From JALONO01 sp038209965 (GTDB lineage Bacteria; Bacteroidota; Bacteroidia; Cytophagales; Thermoflexibacteraceae), in the NCBI GenBank assembly GCA_038209965.1, contig JBBQXF010000042.1, forward strand, positions 1 to 37,814: a stretch of 37,814 nucleotides of DNA, given 5' to 3'. Positions within the stretch are counted from its first letter, which is position 1; each line of letters opens with the position of its first letter. Both the position numbers and the translations under genes were made by a program. Of this stretch, positions 8,046 through 15,546 are shown one piece after another. The notes under the pieces are model-generated. The model made no database searches. It was not told where the DNA came from and saw only the letters and a list, made by a program, of their open reading frames with translations.

Positions 8046-8594
8046 ATGGTAACCATAATATCGGGTACAAACCGTACCGATGCAGTAAGTTTTCAGATTG
8101 CTCAGTTGTACCAACAATTATTGACCAATCGGGGCGCGGAGAGTCAACTATTGGATCTGGGCAGTTTACCCCGCGATTTCGCCTTTTCCGCACTTTACGA
8201 CCAATCAGGAAAAAATCTTGATTTTAACCATTTTGACGGACTGATGCGGAATTCTGACCGATATGTGTTCATTATTCCCGAATACAATGGTTCTTTTCCG
8301 GGTGTGCTCAAAACCTTTATCGATGGGCTCTCCTATCCCAATCCAATGCAAGACAAAGTGGCTGCCTTGGTTGGTGTGTCCGCCGGTATGCAGGGCGGCG
8401 CATTGGCCCTGAGCCACTTTACCGACATTTTGCATTATTTGGGGGTAGAAACCCTGTCGCTGCGCGTAAAATTGGCGGCCATTGGTAAAAACCTACAAAA
8501 TGGTACCATCACCAACGATTTGTACAATAAATTGTTGGTCAGCCAAGCGGAAAGACTGCTGGCTTATCAATCGTTTAGTCCAATATTGCAATAA
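8046..8594 (+). CDS. NAD(P)H-dependent FMN reductase family protein
   Basis: The 182-residue flavodoxin-like protein starts with the phosphate-binding loop IISGTNRTDAVSFQIA. It has the typical PEYNGSFPGVLKTFIDGLS block and GVSAGMQGGALAL, both hallmarks of NADPH-dependent FMN reductases. These enzymes reduce FMN or azo/quinone substrates in the cytoplasm; the real substrate is not predictable. An aggagg sequence lies at 8025-8030, rather far (15 bp) from the ATG at 8046. The osmC gene follows 27 bp downstream and may be co-transcribed, which would fit a redox-stress role. Confidence 0.88.
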   Translation: MVTIISGTNRTDAVSFQIAQLYQQLLTNRGAESQLLDLGSLPRDFAFSALYDQSGKNLDFNHFDGLMRNSDRYVFIIPEYNGSFPGVLKTFIDGLSYPNPMQDKVAALVGVSAGMQGGALALSHFTDILHYLGVETLSLRVKLAAIGKNLQNGTITNDLYNKLLVSQAERLLAYQSFSPILQ

Positions 8595-8621
8595 TTTTTC
8601 CAGTATTCCTGTTTTTTCAAA

Positions 8622-9050
8622 ATGGAAGTTTCCCTCCAACGCCTGAACCACGCTTACCACATAGAGGCGGTAAACCAAAGTGGAAAATCAATCCAGCTGG
8701 ATGCTTCCCCCGATGTGGGTGGGGGTGATTTGGCGATGCGCCCCATGCAGGCGTTACTAGCTGCGCTTGGGGCTTGCACCGAAATTGATGTGATCGGGAT
8801 TTTGCAGAAGCAGCGGGCCGATCTGGAGGACATCCAGCTAACGGTCACGGGGGAAAGGGCCATTGACCAAATCCCGGCCGTGTTCACCCGCATCCACATC
8901 CACTATGCATTTACGGGCAACTTGGACGTGGGCCAACTCAAACGCGCCATTGATCTCTCGTTGGACAAGTATTGCTCAGTGACCGCCATGCTGCGCAAAA
9001 CGGCCAGCATCACGTACAGCTTCGAGCTAAACGGTTCGTTGCTCAACTAA
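8622..9050 (+). CDS. OsmC/Ohr family peroxiredoxin-like protein
   Basis: The 142-residue protein has the OsmC fold signature: an N-terminal beta part, then ASPDVGGGDLAMRPMQALLAA leading into LGACTEIDV with the first redox cysteine, and KYCSVTAML with the second. The family reduces organic hydroperoxides using the two cysteines. The length is typical. The ATG at 8622 follows the FMN reductase gene by 27 bp. The family has several branches (OsmC, Ohr, YhfA); this one looks closest to the YhfA-type branch, but I would not assign a symbol. Confidence 0.9.
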   Translation: MEVSLQRLNHAYHIEAVNQSGKSIQLDASPDVGGGDLAMRPMQALLAALGACTEIDVIGILQKQRADLEDIQLTVTGERAIDQIPAVFTRIHIHYAFTGNLDVGQLKRAIDLSLDKYCSVTAMLRKTASITYSFELNGSLLN

Positions 9051-9085
9051 AGGCAGATAGTAAGCCCCTTTCGCCAAAGAAACAG

Positions 9086-9093
9086 TACATTTG
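9086..9093 (+). promoter_or_regulatory. Candidate -7 element for obg
   Basis: TACATTTG is an exact TAnnTTTG match 69 bp before the obg ATG. No good -33 TTG is seen 19-21 bp upstream. Confidence 0.45.
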
Positions 9094-9161
9094 CGGCCTA
9101 AAAGTTGGCGGCCCGGTTTTTTGGGCCAGCCAATTTTCGTTCATTCCATTATTGCAGACCG

Positions 9162-10208
9162 ATGTCATCCAATTTTATAGATTACGTAAAAATCATGTGC
9201 CGATCTGGGGCAGGCGGGCCCGGATCCATCCATTTTCGCCGCGAGAAGTTTGCGCCCAAGGGCGGCCCTGACGGTGGCGATGGTGGGCGTGGCGGCCACG
9301 TAATCTTGCGCGGCAATTCCCAGCTCTGGACGCTGCTCCACTTAAAATACACCAAACACATTTTTGCCAAGCCCGGGGCCGGGGGCGAGGGAGCGCGCTG
9401 TTCGGGCAGGCAGGGGGAAGACGCGATCATCGAGCTGCCCATTGGCTGCGTGGTTAAACACCCCGAAACCGGCGAACAATTGGCCGAGATCATGCACGAG
9501 GGCCAAGAAATTATTTTGTTCCCCGGCGGGCGGGGCGGCATGGGCAACACCAACTTTGCTACCCCGACGATGCAGGCCCCCCGTTTTGCCCAGCCGGGGG
9601 AAGCAGGCTTTGAAGAATGGGTGGTCATTGAGCTCAAAGTACTGGCCGATGTGGGGTTGGTCGGTTTTCCCAACGCGGGGAAATCCACCCTGCTTTCAGT
9701 GGTATCGGCGGCCCGGCCCGAAATTGCCGATTATCCCTTTACCACCTTGACCCCCAATCTGGGCGTGGTGGGCTACAAAGAGGATCGATCGTTCATCATG
9801 GCCGATATTCCGGGCATTATTGAGGGCGCCGCCGAAGGCCGGGGGCTGGGTACGCGCTTTTTGCGGCACATTGAGCGCAACTCGATCCTGTTGTTCATGA
9901 TCCCGGTGGATAGTCCCAACATTCGCCGGGAGTATGATATCCTGCTCAATGAAATCCAACAATACAACCCCGAACTGCTGGACAAAAAGCGGTTGCTGGC
10001 CGTTACGAAAGCCGATATGATTGACGAAGAGCTGGAACAACAAATGGTGGCCGATCTCCCCCAAGGCATCCCTTTTGTGTTCATTTCATCAATGGCCCAA
10101 AAGAACATCGGCAAGCTCAAAGACTTGATCTGGCAAACCCTCCAAGCCAAAGCGGAGGAAGCCAAGCCCTTGCTTTTCGAACAATCCCAGAACAAGACAT
10201 GGGACTAA
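9162..10208 (+). CDS. obg: GTPase Obg (CgtA)
   Basis: The 348-residue protein has the glycine-rich Obg domain (residues 1-160; GAGGPGSIHFRREKF, GGPDGGDGGRGGHV, GGRGGMGN). A GTPase domain follows: G1 GFPNAGKST near residue 168, switch region YPFTTLTPNLG, G3 DIPGIIEGA, G4 TKAD and G5 SSM. Obg binds the large ribosomal subunit and couples ribosome assembly to cell state. It lacks the C-terminal OCT domain found in some Gram-positive versions, which is common elsewhere. The ATG at 9162 is chosen because conserved residues begin there (NFIDYVKI); the frame is open upstream to 9105. A bidirectional terminator lies 47 bp after the stop. Confidence 0.96.
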   Translation: MSSNFIDYVKIMCRSGAGGPGSIHFRREKFAPKGGPDGGDGGRGGHVILRGNSQLWTLLHLKYTKHIFAKPGAGGEGARCSGRQGEDAIIELPIGCVVKHPETGEQLAEIMHEGQEIILFPGGRGGMGNTNFATPTMQAPRFAQPGEAGFEEWVVIELKVLADVGLVGFPNAGKSTLLSVVSAARPEIADYPFTTLTPNLGVVGYKEDRSFIMADIPGIIEGAAEGRGLGTRFLRHIERNSILLFMIPVDSPNIRREYDILLNEIQQYNPELLDKKRLLAVTKADMIDEELEQQMVADLPQGIPFVFISSMAQKNIGKLKDLIWQTLQAKAEEAKPLLFEQSQNKTWD

Positions 10209-10254
10209 GCTGGTTTTAGCAATGTCCCGCGGCCATGCGCTTTGGCGAAAACCA

Positions 10255-10287
10255 AAAAAGCCCAATCCATTTCGGATTGGGCTTTTT
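10255..10287. terminator. Bidirectional intrinsic terminator between obg and rpmE
   Basis: aaaaagcccaatcc (10255-10268) pairs perfectly with ggattgggcttttt (10274-10287) around a 5-nt loop. T-runs appear at the 3' side on both strands, so it can serve both convergent genes. Confidence 0.93.
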
Positions 10288-10304
10288 ACGTCGAAGCCTA
10301 AAAA

Positions 10305-10583
10305 CTAAACGGTTTCTTCGGTGGCAGCCACGGTGCCGGGCTTCACATATTTCTTGTTGAACTTGTCCACTTGTCCAGCATTGGCAAAGCGGTTTTGCTT
10401 ATTGCCAGTGTAGAAAGGATGAGAAGCCGAGCTGACCTCCACCTTTATCAAGGGATAAGTGTTGCCATCTTCCCAAACAGTGGTTTCGCGGCTTTCCACG
10501 GTAGAGGAAGTGACGAATTTGAAATTGCTTTGTGTATCCCAGAAAACTACTGGCCGATACTTAGGATGAATGTCCTTTTTCAT
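10305..10583 (-). CDS. rpmE: 50S ribosomal protein L31 type B
   Basis: The 92-residue product begins MKKDIHPKYRPVVFWD and contains SHPFYTGNKQNRFANAGQVDKF followed by KKY, the usual core of the L31 type B (YkgM-like) branch. It lacks the CxxC zinc ligands of type A L31, as expected for type B. It is a component of the 50S subunit. The gene is monocistronic: it has its own promoter at 10630-10660 and ends at the shared terminator at 10255-10287. Confidence 0.95.
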   Translation of the reverse strand: MKKDIHPKYRPVVFWDTQSNFKFVTSSTVESRETTVWEDGNTYPLIKVEVSSASHPFYTGNKQNRFANAGQVDKFNKKYVKPGTVAATEETV

Positions 10584-10629
10584 TGTAAACTATACGGATA
10601 AATATGCGCTTGCCTAAAAAATCAAGGGG

Positions 10630-10660
10630 CAAATTTAGGGAAAGCCGACAAAAAAACAAA
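10630..10660 (-). promoter_or_regulatory. Promoter of rpmE (TTTG - 19 bp - TAAATTTG)
   Basis: On the minus strand the -33 TTTG (10657-10660) and -7 TAAATTTG (10630-10637) are separated by 19 bp, an exact Bacteroidota-type promoter. It predicts a leader of roughly 40 nt before the ATG at 10583. Confidence 0.8.
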
Positions 10661-10663
10661 AGT

Positions 10664-10858
10664 TTATCCCTTTTCTTCTTGAATTATTTGCGCTACCTGC
10701 TCACTGGCAACACGAAGCTGTTCACGACAATGGTTCAACAGCGAATAGGCCCGTTTCACCCTCGCTGCCAATTGATCTATGCCCACTTCATTATTTTCCA
10801 GTTCGGCTTGAATTTCAGCCAATTCGTTCAGGGCACTTTCATAAGTGATATTTTTCAT
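10664..10858 (-). CDS. xseB: Exodeoxyribonuclease VII small subunit
   Basis: The 64-residue helical protein has the XseB signature: an N-terminal YESALNELAEIQAELENNE helix, then GIDQLAARVKRAYSLLNHCR. Several XseB subunits assemble with XseA to degrade single-stranded DNA. The family length is 60-80 residues, so it is complete. xseA usually sits directly upstream in the same operon, but here the upstream 277 bp are non-coding and the next gene (11136) is on the other strand. The large subunit must be elsewhere in the genome or absent. The gene overlaps the upstream side of the rpmE promoter region. Confidence 0.88.
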   Translation of the reverse strand: MKNITYESALNELAEIQAELENNEVGIDQLAARVKRAYSLLNHCREQLRVASEQVAQIIQEEKG

Positions 10859-11135
10859 GCTTTGGGATCCAATCTGACTGCAATTTAAAGGTAAATAGGG
10901 AAGAATAGAGAAACACCCGGATCATTGTGGCTTGGGCTTTGTTTGTTTTTGTTTTTTAAAAGCCTAATTTGGCAATCGAAAATGGTTTGAATAATGTGTT
11001 CCTGCACAGGACAGAGTAGGTGTGGGAATTTTAAAAATGTGGCAACTACTTGATAATTACTTATATGGTAAAAACATTATCCCAAAACTACTTTCACTTG
11101 AGTATACTATACATGGGCTTTTAAAATTGATTTGA

Positions 11136-14100
11136 ATGATGTCAGTGAAAGTGTTCTTTACGCTCCTTACCATCTTGGTGGTAGGGATCAAAAACTCAAC
11201 TAACCGCAATGAATACAAACAACAAACTTTCCAATCACAGGCGGAGCTAAAACAAGCAAAACAGGCCGCCCAACGCCGAAAAGAATACCAGCAACGGCAA
11301 AATCAATGGGTTGACAGTGTGTTGGCCACCATGACGACTGACGAAAAGATTGGTCAAATGTTTATGGTGGCCGCCTACTCCAACCGGGACGAAGAACACG
11401 CAAAGAGCATTGAACGGCTCATTGCCGATCACCATGTGGGTGGGCTCATTTTTTTTCAGGGGGGGCCACTCCGGCAGGCCCGGCTCACCAACCGCTTCCA
11501 AGCCAAGTCGCGCATCCCACTCATGCTGGGCATGGACGGCGAATGGGGCCTTGGGATGCGACTGGACAGCACCATCAGTTTCCCCCGCGCCATGACCCTG
11601 GGGGCCATTCAAGACGTTCATCTGATCTATGACATGGGCCGCGAAGTTGCCCGGCAGTTCAAACGGTTGGGCATGCACGTCAATTTCGCCCCGGTGGTCG
11701 ATGTCAATATCAACCCGGCCAACCCGGTCATTGGCACCCGATCCTTTGGCGAACTGCCCGAGCGGGTAGCCAAGAGCGCGGCGGCCTACATGAAGGGGAT
11801 GCAGCACCACGGGATCTTGGCCAGTGCCAAACATTTCCCCGGCCACGGCGACACCGGCACCGACTCTCACTATGCCCTGCCCGTGATCAACAAGTCCCGT
11901 GCCCAGATGGACAGCGTTGAACTCTATCCATTTAAACGGCTGATTGCCGACAGTTTGATGAGTGTGCTGGTGGCTCACCTGCACGTGCCCGCCTACGACG
12001 ATGCAGAGGGCCGGCCCACTACACTTTCCAAAAAGGTGGTGACCGACCTGCTGGTCAACGAACTTGGTTTCCGGGGGCTCATTTTTACCGATGCCCTCAA
12101 TATGCAGGGTGCAAAGGGGAAATTGGGGGCGGGCGAAACTGAACTGCAAGCATTTTTAGCCGGTAACGACTGCCTTTTGTTTCCCGGCAATGTGGGCAAA
12201 GCCATCGCGTTGATCAAAAAAGCGGTGGATGAGGCTCAAATCCCCCTTGCCGAAGTGGAACGGCGGGTTCGCAAAATATTGGGTGCCAAATATTTTGTTG
12301 GGCTAAATCATTTCAAGCCAGTGGAGATCAAAAACTTGGTGAAAGAGCTGAACCCGCCGGGAGCCAAAGCGCTGCGGGCAAAGCTGTTTGAGCAAGCCAT
12401 TACCATTGTCAAAAATGAGGGCGGTTTTTTGCCCATTGCCACCCTAGATACCTTGAGCTTTGCTTCGGTGGTGATTGGGGCGGGTCGTAACAATGATTTT
12501 CAGCGCATTTTGGGCAAATATGCGCCTTTTACCCATTATGTGGTGCCCGAAGACCGTCCCTCGTCGGCCAGCCTAGAAGCCATCCGACAAAAGTTGAAGG
12601 GCAAAAAAGTGGTGGTAATTGGTCTTTTGGCCGTCAGTACCACCAACCGATCGGCCAAAGACTACGGCATCAGTGAACCGATCCGACAGTTGATCGCCGC
12701 GCTCCAGCGCGAGCCGGGCACGAAGGTAATCCCCGTGGTTTTTGGTCAACCTTACAGCCTGCAATTCTTGGCCAGCTCGTCCCACCTCATTTGTGCCTAC
12801 AACGACAATGCCGACACTCAGTCCGCTGTTCCCCAAATCATCTTTGGGGCAGTGGAAACCAAGGCCAGACTGCCAGTTTCGACCGCGAGCCTGCCCGTGG
12901 GCGCGGGGTTTAGCACCGAATCGCTCCATCGGCTCAAATACACCCACGTGCCCGAGTCAGTGGGGATGAACAGCCAAATATTGGATCGGATCGACACCAT
13001 TGCCCGGCGGGCCATTCAGATCAAGGCTGCACCCGGTTGCCAAATCTTGGTGGCCAAAGATGGCCAAGTGGTGTTCAGCCGAACGTATGGCCATTTCACT
13101 TACGAGGCCAAGGATTCGGTGGAGGAAAACAGCCTGTACGATATTGCCTCCGTGACCAAGGTGGCCGCCACCATGCAAATGGTTATGTGGCTTTATGATC
13201 AAGGCAAACTCGATATTGATCAGAAATTTTCTCACTATTTGCCTGATCTCAAGGGAACCAGCAAAGAGCATGTGGTGATCAAAGATGCACTGCTCCACCA
13301 AGCCGGCCTCATCCAATCGCAACCGTTTTGGTGGCGCACCATGACCAAGGGGCAGCCCAAACCCGAATTTTATTCCCGCACTCCCACGGATGAATTCAGT
13401 ATCGAAGTAACCGACCACCTTTATGCCTCCGCTGATATCAAAGCCAAAGTATGGAAGTGGATGCTCGATAATCCATTGCGGAAAAACAAGCGACCCAATG
13501 GCACTTACAGTTACCTCTATTCGGATCTGGGATTCTATATGCTCAAAGAAATCGCTGAGCGCACCACGGGCCAGCCAATCGATCAATGGATGGATCAGCA
13601 GTTTTATAAGCCGTTGGGAATGAGTACAATGACCTATTTGCCACTCAAAAAGTTTGCCCAGGAACGAATAGTACCCACCGAAGAAGATCGCCATTTTCGC
13701 AAAAACCGGGTGCAGGGCATTGTCAATGACTCGGATGCCGCCTTGCAAGGGGGCGTGGGTGGCCACGCGGGCCTGTTCAGCAATGCTAATGATGTGGCCA
13801 TTTTGATGCAGATGAACCTCCAGCGGGGATTCTATGGCAACCGGCAGTTTTTCCAGGACACGGCCACCATTCCCTTCTTTACAGCTAAACGGCTGGTGCA
13901 AACCAATCGTCGGGGCTTGGGATGGGACAAACCCACCAAAACTTGGGGGGGGCCCACTTCGGGCTACTGCTCCGACCAGACTTTCGGGCATACGGGCTAT
14001 ACGGGGGCCTGCACTTGGGCGGATCCCGAGCATAACCTGATTTATGTGTTTCTCACCAACCGCACTTATCCCAACCCGTCCAACTGGCGGCTCAAAGAAA

Positions 14101-14195
14101 CCAACATCCGCAATTTGATCCACAATGCGATCTATGAATCAATGGGTTTCTCCAGCCATCGAGTGGTGCGGGAAAAGGGCACTGCCACCGACTAA
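11136..14195 (+). CDS. Glycoside hydrolase family 3 (NagZ-like) fused to a serine beta-lactamase-like domain
   Basis: The 1019-residue protein begins with a short hydrophobic N-terminus (VFFTLLTILVVGI), either signal peptide or anchor. Residues about 60-400 are a GH3 domain: VNFAPVVDVNINPANPVIG, the NagZ-type loop KHFPGHGDTGTDSH near residue 232, and LIFTDALNMQGA with the nucleophile Asp near 318. A linker domain follows, then a class C beta-lactamase/penicillin-binding-protein fold from about 625. That domain shows SVTK (S-x-x-K, Ser near 672), YSDLGF (Y-x-N-like, near 795) and GHTGYTG (H-T-G, near 952). Such fusions are known in Bacteroidota. The GH3 part would remove N-acetylglucosamine from muropeptides; the serine hydrolase part may act on the peptide. 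Two adjacent ATG codons (11136, 11139) serve as start. Confidence 0.9.
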   Translation: MMSVKVFFTLLTILVVGIKNSTNRNEYKQQTFQSQAELKQAKQAAQRRKEYQQRQNQWVDSVLATMTTDEKIGQMFMVAAYSNRDEEHAKSIERLIADHHVGGLIFFQGGPLRQARLTNRFQAKSRIPLMLGMDGEWGLGMRLDSTISFPRAMTLGAIQDVHLIYDMGREVARQFKRLGMHVNFAPVVDVNINPANPVIGTRSFGELPERVAKSAAAYMKGMQHHGILASAKHFPGHGDTGTDSHYALPVINKSRAQMDSVELYPFKRLIADSLMSVLVAHLHVPAYDDAEGRPTTLSKKVVTDLLVNELGFRGLIFTDALNMQGAKGKLGAGETELQAFLAGNDCLLFPGNVGKAIALIKKAVDEAQIPLAEVERRVRKILGAKYFVGLNHFKPVEIKNLVKELNPPGAKALRAKLFEQAITIVKNEGGFLPIATLDTLSFASVVIGAGRNNDFQRILGKYAPFTHYVVPEDRPSSASLEAIRQKLKGKKVVVIGLLAVSTTNRSAKDYGISEPIRQLIAALQREPGTKVIPVVFGQPYSLQFLASSSHLICAYNDNADTQSAVPQIIFGAVETKARLPVSTASLPVGAGFSTESLHRLKYTHVPESVGMNSQILDRIDTIARRAIQIKAAPGCQILVAKDGQVVFSRTYGHFTYEAKDSVEENSLYDIASVTKVAATMQMVMWLYDQGKLDIDQKFSHYLPDLKGTSKEHVVIKDALLHQAGLIQSQPFWWRTMTKGQPKPEFYSRTPTDEFSIEVTDHLYASADIKAKVWKWMLDNPLRKNKRPNGTYSYLYSDLGFYMLKEIAERTTGQPIDQWMDQQFYKPLGMSTMTYLPLKKFAQERIVPTEEDRHFRKNRVQGIVNDSDAALQGGVGGHAGLFSNANDVAILMQMNLQRGFYGNRQFFQDTATIPFFTAKRLVQTNRRGLGWDKPTKTWGGPTSGYCSDQTFGHTGYTGACTWADPEHNLIYVFLTNRTYPNPSNWRLKETNIRNLIHNAIYESMGFSSHRVVREKGTATD

Positions 14196-14388
14196 ACCCT
14201 GCAACCTAGAGATTGATGTCTGGCTAATCAATCGGCTGGTAACCAGATAAATAAATGTGTCGGTTTGCAGTCAGGCAGTCGTTGTGTGCACTGAAAGCCG
14301 GTAGTCATCTGTTGTCATCGGGCATTTCAGCCACGAAGATAAATGGGCTATGTTCCTTGGCTGGTTTCACAAACAGTACCATCCAAAA

Positions 14389-14421
14389 AAAGACCCGTAC
14401 CAAAAATTGGTACGGGTCTTT
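14389..14421 (-). terminator. Intrinsic terminator downstream of the S74-like gene
   Basis: aaagacccgtaccaa (14389-14403) pairs with ttggtacgggtcttt (14407-14421) around a 3-nt loop. Read on the minus strand it is followed by seven T residues. It lies 15 bp after the stop of the gene at 14437-14949. Confidence 0.9.
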
Positions 14422-14436
14422 CAGAGTTGTCAAACG

Positions 14437-14949
14437 TTATTGTTTTCCCTTTTGTCCGCCATTATGAGATAAGGCAGTATCTTCTAGCCGATCCAGACGC
14501 GCCTCAACCAAATTAAGGCGTAACGAAAGTTCGGCATTTACTTTGCTCAATTCGAGTTTTGACCGCTTCAATTCTTCAGTGCGCCGGGCAAGCGCTTGAA
14601 TGGCCAATAAATTTACCCCATTGGCATCCATCAAATGGATGGTCGTGTCACTTTTGCCAAGTTTAAATGCGGCGTGAAACTCTTGTGCCATTGGGCCAAT
14701 GTGCCGCAAACTTTTATTTTCATTTTTGTAGTTCCAAGATGTTACCGAAAGAGTGACGACTTTCTTCAACACATCTTCGGCCATCTCGGGCTTGAAATTC
14801 TCCTTTTTGTTCTTGTCCGAAACCACTACGATTTCTTCTTGATTACCTTGGTGCAAATGTAATGACATTAGGGTGTACATTGTTAAGCAGCCAATAAAAA
14901 AAGCGAAGCCCAAGGCTAAGGTCTGGCGATAATTGTCAATTTTTTTCAT
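14437..14949 (-). CDS. Membrane-anchored protein with S74-type intramolecular chaperone domain
   Basis: The 170-residue protein has one N-terminal transmembrane segment (LALGFAFFIGCLTMYTLMSL) and a short charged stretch. It then has a segment I recognise as the C-terminal domain of phage tail-spike/endosialidase chaperones (Peptidase_S74): SVTSWNYKNENKSLRHIGP, PMAQEFHAAFKLG, and DANGVNLLAIQALARRTEEL. It ends in a long coiled coil of heptads (LKRSKLELSKVNAELSLRL). In phage proteins this domain helps trimerise a beta-helix and then cuts itself off. In Bacteroidota it often ends secreted repeat proteins. Here there is almost nothing between the membrane anchor and the chaperone. The start at 14949 is chosen for the anchor; a terminator follows. 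The role is unknown. Confidence 0.75.
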   Translation of the reverse strand: MKKIDNYRQTLALGFAFFIGCLTMYTLMSLHLHQGNQEEIVVVSDKNKKENFKPEMAEDVLKKVVTLSVTSWNYKNENKSLRHIGPMAQEFHAAFKLGKSDTTIHLMDANGVNLLAIQALARRTEELKRSKLELSKVNAELSLRLNLVEARLDRLEDTALSHNGGQKGKQ

Positions 14950-14991
14950 AATTATCAGTAGATTGCAGTGATACAATACAGGGACAGGTAG

Positions 14992-15020
14992 CAAAAATAA
15001 AAGAAAAATGCAGCTACAAA
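14992..15020 (-). promoter_or_regulatory. Candidate promoter of the S74-like gene
   Basis: On the minus strand TATTTTTG (14992-14999) matches TAnnTTTG and a TTTG lies at 15017-15020. The spacer is 17 bp, a little short. The leader to the ATG at 14949 would be about 35 nt. The rest of the 373-bp gap up to the tRNA shows only a 12-bp palindrome, tggtgcgcacca, at 15239-15250. Confidence 0.5.
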
Positions 15021-15305
15021 TAGTTAGAGAAAATGGTACTTTAGGTAGTTTTTAACGCTATTTGCGCTCATTTACAGGATAAAACTAATGTCTCTTGTTT
15101 TGAACCACAAATTTTTTTCTGGTATTTTTGAAAGATTCATACCAATTTGATAGCCTTCCTTTGTTATGTACTATTTTATCCATACTTTAATAAAAAATAC
15201 GGGTGCACTGTGTTGTTAACAGCTGTGCATGAGTACGCTGGTGCGCACCAACGAAGTATGGGGGGAGAATCAGTCTTGCCCGGTTTTCATTGCTGAATTA
15301 TGTGC

Positions 15306-15313
15306 TATCTTTA
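15306..15313 (+). promoter_or_regulatory. Candidate -7 element for tRNA-Thr
   Basis: TATCTTTA matches TAnnTTTG in 7 of 8 positions and ends 9 bp before the tRNA 5' end, the right place for a start close to the mature tRNA. The -33 box is unclear. Confidence 0.4.
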
Positions 15314-15322
15314 CGGCAACCA

Positions 15323-15398
15323 GCCACTTTAGCTCAGTTGGTAGAGCAGCTGATTCGTAATCAGCAGGTCGAGGGTTCGAGTCCCTTAGGTGGCTCCA
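15323..15398 (+). tRNA. tRNA-Thr (anticodon CGT)
   Basis: The 76-nt cloverleaf has an acceptor stem gccactt/aggtggc (one G-T pair), D-loop agctcagttggtagagc and an anticodon arm ctgat-tcgtaat-atcag with CGT at 15356-15358. The T-arm is ggttcgagtcc, and CCA is encoded at 15396-15398. CGT reads the threonine codon ACG. Confidence 0.96.
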
Positions 15399-15484
15399 GC
15401 GGTTCAGGGCACTCAATCCCTGAACTGTTTTCTTTTGGCCGGACAGGGGCCTGCCAAGCTTGGCGCACTCCATATCCCAAAAAA

Positions 15485-15519
15485 AGCCCTCAAGATCTTG
15501 CCAATGGATCTTGAGGGCT
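15485..15519 (-). terminator. Intrinsic terminator of the metalloprotease gene
   Basis: agccctcaagatc (15485-15497) pairs perfectly with gatcttgagggct (15507-15519) around a 9-nt loop. On the minus strand it is followed by a T-run. It lies 27 bp after the stop at 15547. Confidence 0.88.
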
Positions 15520-15546
15520 GAAGTTTTGCCTCACCGGGCAAATACC

